A DNA stretch of 64,000 bases, from positions 94,599,198-94,663,197 of the forward strand of contig NC_080572.1 of the NCBI RefSeq assembly GCF_030247185.1, read 5' to 3'. Each line of letters begins with the position of its first letter. The stretch's first letter is position 1. The position numbers and the translations under genes were made by a program. Below, in pieces: positions 57,160 to 64,000 of this stretch. Below the pieces are notes generated by a model. It searched no databases and was not told where the DNA came from. It was given only the letters and a program-made list of their open reading frames with translations. The stretch comes from Malaya genurostris. Taxonomy: Eukaryota > Arthropoda > Insecta > Diptera > Culicidae.

Positions 57160-57640
57160 TAGTTCCATTTTGAATTTTTACCATTATTTCCGGTACTTTT
57201 GGAACCGAATTCCAGCAAACCAGTACATCCGATGTGAGTTTGTTTGGTTTTCAACTTTCAAAATCTGTAAACCAGAGGAATTAATTTAATATTTTTGGAA
57301 AAAATAGATCGCCTTCACATCTTTTGAAAATTTTTGAGTTTGCAAATTTTCCATTCATCAGCTTGTAGTTCCGGAAGTTAGATTCATATGATATTTTACA
57401 AAATTTGTTATGGGGCAGTAGTGCCTTTTATTTGAGCCTAAGTTTTTAAAATCGGTTAAGCCCAGCGCCGCTTTAATGGGCACGAGGGCAAGATTTATTT
57501 TTGTGCCCCTAGTTAACTGAGTCAAGAGCTCCCTAAGACCGATGGCCCGGGGACACGTGCCCCTCTGCAAAAGCGGCCCTAGTTCGATCACTTCGGAGAA
57601 AAGTGAGTGCATATTCTGTGCAATTTTGCAGTCAAACCGC
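57160..57640 (-). repeat. Family B repeat (- copy) split by a small MITE
   Basis: TTACCATTATTTCCGGTACT, GTAGTTCCGGAAGTTAGATTC and TTTATTTGAGCCTAAGTTTT follow the inverted family B order. The continuation TTCGATCACTTCGGAGAAAAG after 57582 suggests that the GC-rich 57464-57581 piece was inserted. Confidence 0.6.
57464..57581. mobile_element. Candidate 118-bp MITE
   Basis: AGCGCCGCTTT at the left is mirrored by AGGGCCGCTTT (inverted) at the right. The segment is markedly more GC-rich than its surroundings and interrupts a family B repeat. No target duplication could be confirmed. Confidence 0.5.
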
Positions 57641-60510
57641 ACAAATGACAGCAGTGACTAAAGCAGATGAAAAATGTCATAGGTCTCATGACGTTTTCTC
57701 TCGTGAATGTCGCCGTTTGCTCTCATCGATAGCTGTTCTACTCTAATCTGAGAATGGCTAGTCATAATACACAGTAGTTCCTTTCAAATTCAACAACTTC
57801 CGATAGACAGTCGCCAACAAGGGTAAACTTTGAAATTCATTTTATGTCCATTCTCATGAGGTGTAAGGGGACATGCACAAGAAAGTCTTGCTTTCCAATC
57901 CAGACGTTTTTTTGCTATATCCTTTCGTGTTTTGTTTCTCTGCCCTCCCGTTGAAAGGAAGCGGTTCAGTGAGAAAAGCAAACTAAATTCTTTGACTTCC
58001 AGAATTTGGATGGTGGGTTCGTTTTGGCCATTCGGGTGATTTTGTTCTATTTCCAGTTGGTTGGTTTATTCAATGCACTTTTTCGATCAAACAATTAAAC
58101 CCCGTTTAGCATGAACCAGAATTGTAGAAGTAATGGGAGCGCAAAATTTGTTGTCTCTGCTGTAAGATTTCGAAACCTTTGCGTCGATTCAGAAAGGCAA
58201 AAGCTGCGCTCCTGATACTTTGTGTATGAAATTTAAGCAAATAGTTGTAAAAATTTGGAATATCTGCATGAACAAGCTTTGTGATTGAATTTTTTCCAAA
58301 CTGAAATTGAATCGGTAATGAAAACACCACCGTTTGCATTCAATTCATCGCCACAGATCGGTCACAGCGAATATGACAGTCTCGTTATGAAAATGTCATG
58401 ACATTTTCAGCTCGTGACATTCTCGGAACCCGTGACCGAAAATGAACAAAGCAGCTACTTATCCAGTAAGTTCTTACACTACCACAAAACGAACGCTGTG
58501 GCTTTGACTGCTGTGAGAGAGTGCGACAAAATTAATTGCTCTCAATGTTGCTGTCGTGTGTCGTGGATCTCATGATTGCGCCAAGCTCTCGTGCCATTGC
58601 GTGTTGGCTACGTTGTTGAACGTAGCAGCTGCGCATATCGTTGGTAGTGACTGTCTTATGCTTGGCGACAGTTTAAAAAACATGTCAAATTTTCGCACTC
58701 TTGCGTTTTTACACAAAGTCACTCATCAGTGTAAATTAAAATTTTATTGTGAAGCAAATATTTGATACATTTGAAATTCGTAACACTGTTTCTTACTTAT
58801 AAGTAAAAATATTGCCCCTGATTACTGCTTGAATATCTGATTTTAGGTTCGAAATCAAAACAGTACAGTGTGTCTTAAGTCTATGAAGCTTTTGATCATA
58901 CTGATACTCGCAAAATTCCGGTGATATCGTGTCGACAACTACTAAATTTTTTAAGGTAAATTTTGGATTTCGGTGTTTTAGAGAAAACAAATTTACGCAC
59001 TCACCATTCAACAAGCAGTGCTTATACAGAGCTGGTGTCACCTCGATTGATTGGAAATTCCGTCATGGATCCCTGGAGAAAGTTTTGATTATTTTGATAT
59101 AGACAACTGTTTCAACAGCATGACGTCCACTGTTGACGCCTGTATGTCGGCGGGTGTAAAATTCTCTAACGAATCTCCACAATGCAATCATGACTACTGT
59201 TGTTGAAATCTGTTGAATATTTATATGTTTCCCGGAGGCGATTACCGAAGCATCGTTACTTGCACCGTCGGTCGTTCTCCCTCCTCCGATGCACCAGAGT
59301 CAACAATTGTCAGCCTTGATTTTACACTACTTCAGGTGTCGCTTTTATCGGAATGTAAACGTATTGCCGAACAACTGCAATCATAAACCGTTAGTTGCAT
59401 CCATACTTGCTGAATCGGCGAGAAGGACTCATTTTATAAACACAATTCCGGAACCAATAATTTGATACAACAATGACGATTCGTTTATGTCGGAGGAACG
59501 AATCGAAAATGGTAAGTAGGAATTGAATCTCTGGTGTTTTAATCTCCATAATCTTTTACTTGAAAGGTACTATTTTGATTTGTTTTTTCTTCTTAAAAGA
59601 ATTGTTTAATGTCAATTCACTGATCGTGTTCTTTTCTCGAGTCAACACAGATTTAGAAAGTACGTATTAGTCCAACGTATTGTTTCGAACTCCATGCTAA
59701 GAAAGACTTAGAGTGGGGATGTAGAAGATAAGATGAAAGCTTTTCATGTCGCCTACCTGAGATTGGAAGAAATTTATGATTGAATGTTAGCAATGTGAGA
59801 TAAACCATAACTAATGAAAAACATTTTTTTTCCACTCGTTAACCTTGCTAACCTTTCTTGCTCGGGCGACATAGTGTTGACGTAGTCAGATACAAATCAT
59901 TCGTGCTGTTTAATCGGACGAATATATATGATGAAACACGGTTGCTTAATTTAAATAACATCATTCCTTCTTAAGAATTTGACAGGAAAGGACTAGTAGT
60001 TTTACATAATTAGACGCTAGTATGAATTGCAGCTTTGTTATCCACCTGGGACAGTCGTAAAGGAGGTAACATTTTTGTGACGCAACTAAAAACCGCCGTC
60101 AAAGCCAAGTACATGTGAATTGTGTCCAGCATTATTGCAACCTGCTCAAATCTAATCGATAGTGATTGTGGTTTATTGACTGTGCTCGAAAAGGTGAAAT
60201 ATATTGACAACAATATTTAGCTGCTGAAACTTTTCATACAAGGAAAATGTATTCAAGCAAGAAATAATTCGGTTCTACTATGAATCTTATACATTCATCC
60301 CAAAAATTATTTGATAAGGGGCCCTGGCTCCTCCCGAAATCGGACACTTTCATCGGTTGGTTTGATACGTACTATTTATACATTCGTCTTATTTTATTTA
60401 TGTTTTTAAGCTCTCCACACTCCCCCGCACCAAAAAGCTCACAATTGGAACTCTCTGGTCACGGACACATACATACCTCAGCTTGGAAGAGAGGAAAAAC
60501 TACAGAAAAA
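57641..60510. other. AT-rich sequence without recognised gene; perfect 22-bp palindrome at 58388-58409
   Basis: The palindrome is centred on TGTCATGACA with AAAA/TTTT arms. A related, imperfect string lies near 57668-57692. ORFs here are below 85 codons and featureless. Confidence 0.4.
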
Positions 60511-60514
60511 AAAC

Positions 60515-61560
60515 CTTTCTTAATCCACCTAGTGGTGTAATGATGCCTTTCTCATATTACTTATATTTCAAAAATTTGACTAGAAAATTTTGTCAAGAAA
60601 TTTTTTTTCTATCTTGAGTAAAAAAAAATTTCTTTGGGTATGAACTAACATAACCTTTTCAATTTGCAAACAGTTATGGCAAGTTAATAGTTTTTTTTTC
60701 TTTATTTTACATCGCCGCACTAAATGATTAAACACACTTTACTTTATAGACCTGGAACCGGGGGTCGGACCTGGATGAACTTAAACAGACCATAGGAACT
60801 TTTATTTGAGCCTAAGTTTGTGAGCATGATGAATTCAATAGAAACCTATGGGACTATGATCTTTTTATTTCATGAATGACATTATTTGACACATACTCAC
60901 AGACACAGACACATACATTACTCGATAAAGCTCGATGAATTGTGTCGAATGATATAAATTAAATTAACAAATTTACATAATTTAAATTTTTTTCACCTGG
61001 AAAATATTAATTTTAATGTGGCGACCTTGCACGTTTTAAGAAATTGAACAAATCACGCTGCGAACGGATTAAAGCCGGTGGTATTTTATTCTTCTTTAAG
61101 TACCAGCACATATCGACGTGTATCGGTTTTACATCGACATTTTGTATAACGATTTGAATGTTTTGACACTCATCGCCCTCTAATTTCCGAACCGGAAGTA
61201 GGATCTGGATGAAATTGCACAGTATATTTAAAGACAATGAGAGCAATCATGATTCGTGAAAATCGGTTTAACTGTTGGTGAGAATTCGAAGTGAGTTTCG
61301 TTTTTGGAGTTTTTCTTCACTATTATCGGTACTTCCGGAAGGGGAAACCGGGGACTAGTAGTTCCAAATTAATTTTATATATACACTAACTAACAAGATC
61401 TGCCAATTAGATGAATTTAGCAGTAAATTCCTATAAAATATGCACCTCATTTCCCCATCGTTTGTGAAAAAATACTCATGAAATTGAACATTTTCACTAA
61501 TCGCACTGTAATACAGGAACCGGAAGGCAGGTTTAAGCTGGTACAGCAAAATTCTTTATT
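60515..61560 (-). repeat. Family B repeat, long - copy
   Basis: It starts with the inverted terminal motif TTAATCCACCTAGTGGTGTA. Units follow with AACACACTTTACTTTATAG / GGAACCGGGGGTCGGACC (60730-60770), a CACA microsatellite (60895-60920), and further ACCGGAAGTAGGATCTGGAT (61190) and CCGGAAGGCAGG (61520) units. Confidence 0.75.
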
Positions 61561-61960
61561 ACATATATGGCTGAATGTTCTTGCTGGAAGGCGCCGGGTC
61601 CTCAAAACCCATTTTGGCCTTCTTAACAGCAGTTATATGAAAGCTATCTGATAATCAAATTCGGATCTACTGTAAGTCTACCCGCATACACTGGTAATGT
61701 CTTGAACTGATGGTGGCTTCACACTTACATACATACAATATATCATCACTACTGATCCACTTATCAATTTTCTTGAATATCTTTTTCCTTAAATATCATC
61801 AAGGAGAATGTTCCCTAGTGAACTTTTCACAAATAATTTTTTGCTATAAATCAGTTTCAGTGAAAATCGCATTTGCAAATTTTGATTTTTTTTTCTGAAA
61901 AATTGATTTTTCCCAACACTGATATTGGGCAGTTATAATACTATTTCTTGGGTCCTTTAT
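61561..61960. other. Unassigned AT-rich sequence before the LTR element
   Basis: No gene or repeat is recognised. The last bases (TTTAT at 61956-61960) would be the left target duplication if the LTR boundary is right; the right copy lies outside the window. Confidence 0.3.
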
Positions 61961-62905
61961 TGTGTTACAGTTAAGTTAGTAACTTAAGGTTCATGAGGGG
62001 TTTGTGTTAAGCGTGCACGAAACACTCTGCATTAAAACAGAGACAATAGTAAATTACTCGCTTGAAGAGCGAAACGGTATAGATTATTATTTTGAATACG
62101 CCGGCCGGACGGAGGGGAAACATGACAAATCAGTTTTTGGGTGAACACGCGAGCGAGAGGACGTGAAAAAAAGAAGGCCGGGAAAGTGTGAAGCAAGCGA
62201 CTGAAAAAACCGTGACCGCGTGTCCCGGGAGTCCCGAGTGAATGACGTCCTGGTCAGCGATCCTTATCGGTGGTTTCGATAAAAATCAACGGACTTGGAT
62301 GTTGACCCGTTCACAGCAAAAATTGGGAGTAATCACCACGCCAACATCCAGAGTTCCCGTGTCAAGCGTTCCCCGAGTGGTTCCGGCGTCGCTGTGTGAT
62401 CGCACTGCAGCGGTGTAGCAAGCAGTTTTCGCAGGGCCGTTGTGAATCGGATTCCTGTGCGGAGGCGGTAAAATCCGAAGTGGTGAAGAATCAGTGAGGG
62501 GTCAGCGTTTCCCCTGGAAGTGCAATCGTCGCATTATCGTGGATAGCACGAGGGTATCCGGAGAGCCGATTCCGAGGTTTGGCGCTGGAGTCGACAGGCA
62601 GAACCAGAAGAAGAAACAGGACGGAAACGACTCCCACTTCGCACGAGGATCACCCGGGAAAGCTGCCTGAGGAATTTCGCTGCTGCGGCAAATCTGAACT
62701 TCATGGGAAACAGAACGGACGGCGAGACCGCCGAGAAAGACGTGATTTTTGGCAACGTGACGACAACCCAAATGGTGAGTGCACTGCTTTTTCTTTGTTA
62801 TTACCTCTCTTTTAAATGAACCGTCATTATTGTTGATTGGTGGGTTATTATGGCTTTGGGCTGAGAGACTAATGTCCTCTCACACTGACCAAATGTTTCA
62901 TAACA
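61961..62905 (+). repeat. 5' LTR, about 945 bp
   Basis: It begins TGTGTTACAG and ends TTTCATAACA (TG...CA form), one base before the primer-binding site. Only its first 80 bases can be checked against the 3' LTR. From about 62090 it becomes GC-rich and leader-like, with an ATG frame and a consensus splice donor near 62775. Confidence 0.65.
62703..62819 (+). CDS. Short exon-like reading frame with splice donor inside the LTR
   Basis: The frame MGNRTDGETAEKDVIFGNV... runs 24 codons from the ATG at 62703 to GTGAGT at 62775-62780, a perfect insect 5' splice site at codon phase 0. Without splicing it ends after 38 codons at 62819. The upstream 600 bases are GC-rich, unlike the surroundings, and resemble a host 5' UTR. 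It could be a genuine first coding exon, a captured exon, or coincidence within an LTR leader. The protein is not recognised. Confidence 0.35.
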   Translation: MGNRTDGETAEKDVIFGNVTTTQMVSALLFLCYYLSFK

Positions 62906-62906
62906 C

Positions 62907-62917
62907 TGGCGCCCAAC
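62907..62917 (+). other. Primer-binding site, complementary to the tRNA-Lys 3' end
   Basis: TGGCGCCCAAC is the sequence expected for priming by an insect tRNA-Lys (3' ...GTTGGGCGCCA). It lies one base after the LTR end, the canonical position in Ty3/gypsy-type elements. Confidence 0.7.
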
Positions 62918-63046
62918 TAAAAATCCCACACGAAAATTTTTTGATTTGTGTATTTGAGCCAAAATTTGTTAGTTTAACGTTCAAGTAAGATTTGTGATAT
63001 TTTAAGATTTGGTTTGGTTCCGTGATAGTTAATATACATAAGTAGA

Positions 63047-63190
63047 ATGGATTTCACTCATTTGAATGATGAAGAAATCTACTATGAAATGGCATTACGC
63101 CACATGGTTAATCTGGGTGCAATGACCCATCGAGTGAAAGTACAACGATTGAATTCAACCGCACATGAAGGATACCGAGAGAATACCTAG
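63047..63190 (+). pseudogene. Truncated gag-like N-terminus
   Basis: The 47-residue frame begins MDFTHLNDEEIYYEMALRHM and ends TAG after GYRENT. Its position 130 bases after the primer-binding site and its charged N-terminal style fit a retrotransposon Gag start. No other Gag domain, protease or polymerase follows, so the protein is cut short. Family assignment is not possible from this fragment. Confidence 0.5.
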
Positions 63191-63918
63191 CCTTCACAGG
63201 CCTGCCGTTTGGTCAGATCGGGAGAAACTGACAGTCGTTTAAACAGCTATGAGTTACACCAGCTACAAAGTTTCACGAAAACACGAGATCGGAAGAAACT
63301 ACCCATTCCTGGATTGGTGTCGACGTCATGCAAGATCCAGAGCAGTCAGGATTCGTAAATCGGGTAGACAGTTGTAATAGGGGTCGTTATGACAATCCGT
63401 ACAAAAGTAACGCGATTCTGGGCGCGGTAAAACCCTTGCATTGGGCTCATAACGATCGAGGGACTAAATACCCCTTTTCCTCTACGACAGTCAACCATTT
63501 GTTACAAACCAAAAAAGCTATCACAAATACATTGTTTAGTTATATCTTCATTGTTAATTCAAACCTATTTAGCACTAAAATAGGTTAAGAGTTTATTGAA
63601 TGTTCTGCCGTTACAACAGGACTTTCGTGTTTGGTGTATAAGGACTTACCCGGAGACTGATAGCCATAAGTTAGTTGGCGGTAATCGCGAATTAGCCAGA
63701 ATTCGCTGGCGTTATTGTATAGATTTGTGGATTTGTGTCATTTAGTTTTGTGAAGCTTGTTCCGTACAGGAACATGTTACGAGCGTTGATTGTCTTAAGC
63801 ATCACGTTCATAATGCGATGTATAGTCTCCGGGGGACTTCTTTGTGGTGTTGGCTCATAAATTTCTCATGATTCGAGCTTTCGCCGATTCATGAGAAATT
63901 TTTCTGTAACGGCAATGT
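63191..63918 (+). other. Non-coding interior of the LTR element
   Basis: No long ORF with recognisable domains is present (one 86-codon ORF at 63328-63588 is featureless). An inverted pair around 63858-63900 (AAATTTCTCATGA ... TCATGAGAAATTT) forms a hairpin just before the 3' LTR. Confidence 0.5.
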
Positions 63919-64000
63919 TGTGTTACAGTTAAGTTAGTAACTTAAGGTTCATGAGGGGTTTGTGTTAAGCGTGCACGAAACACTCTGCATTAAAACAGAG
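63919..64000 (+). repeat. Start of the 3' LTR (window ends inside it)
   Basis: It is identical to the first 80 or so bases of the left LTR, including TTCATGAGGGGTTTGTG and CGTGCACGAAACACTCTGC. The identity suggests recent insertion, although only this part is visible. Confidence 0.8.

Larger units (their letters stand above)
61961..64000 (+). mobile_element. Non-autonomous LTR retrotransposon, continuing past the window end
   Basis: About 80 bases starting TGTGTTACAGTTAAGTTAG are repeated exactly at 61961 and 63919, and the second copy runs off the window at 64000. A primer-binding site (62907-62917) and a short gag-like start (63047) lie between them in the expected order. The interior is only about 1 kb, with no protease, reverse transcriptase or integrase. 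It is therefore a deleted or non-autonomous element. The polypurine tract before 63919 is not obvious. Confidence 0.72.

Overview
This is eukaryotic, AT-rich, intron-bearing insect DNA. It most likely comes from a culicine (Aedes-type) mosquito. The evidence is the mixture of I-clade non-LTR retrotransposons with RNase H, Feilai-type tRNA-related SINEs, a Tc1/mariner relic resembling the mosquito ITmD37E group, a piggyBac derivative, and an Aedes-like dispersed repeat. The assignment rests on recalled family resemblance, not on a database search.

Only one convincing host gene is present: a single-exon coding region for a class A neuropeptide GPCR of the allatostatin-C/somatostatin receptor type (26843-28315, + strand). 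It lies behind a clear 3' splice acceptor and a 5' leader rich in upstream ORFs. The rest of the window is transposable elements, relics and unassigned AT-rich sequence.

Layout: 1-3741 holds a truncated, broken I-type retrotransposon (+). About 4040-7865 holds a relative on the - strand with intact ORF1 and a large in-frame deletion in ORF2. 10.8-14 kb contains a DNA-transposon fragment and a piggyBac derivative sitting inside an inverted-repeat element. 15.4-16.7 kb has an ORF1 relic and two opposed SINEs, each with clean target duplications. 19.2 kb carries a mariner N-terminal relic. 23.5-26.2 kb has two terminal-inverted-repeat elements just upstream of the receptor exon. 28.7 kb is a 150-bp TA microsatellite. 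30.5 kb is a TTAA-flanked MITE. 33.2-34.3 kb is an ORF1-only retrocopy with a poly(A) tail. 38242-44270 is a full-length I-type retrotransposon with two intact ORFs and a 12-bp target duplication, inserted in an older repeat. 46.1-47.0 kb is a nested fold-back structure. 48.2-57 kb is a mosaic of GATC-rich repeats, SINEs, mariner and Tc1-like relics. 61961 to the window end is a non-autonomous LTR retrotransposon whose LTR contains a GC-rich, exon-like leader.

The three I-type copies can be read against one another: copy 3 is apparently complete, copy 1 is broken by a frameshift and a nonsense codon, and copy 2 has lost the endonuclease and the front of the reverse transcriptase. No wholly new system is demonstrated. 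The best candidates for follow-up are the exon-like leader in the LTR element, the nested fold-back element, the ORF2-deleted but still open retrotransposon, and the conserved ORF1-ORF2 overlap.
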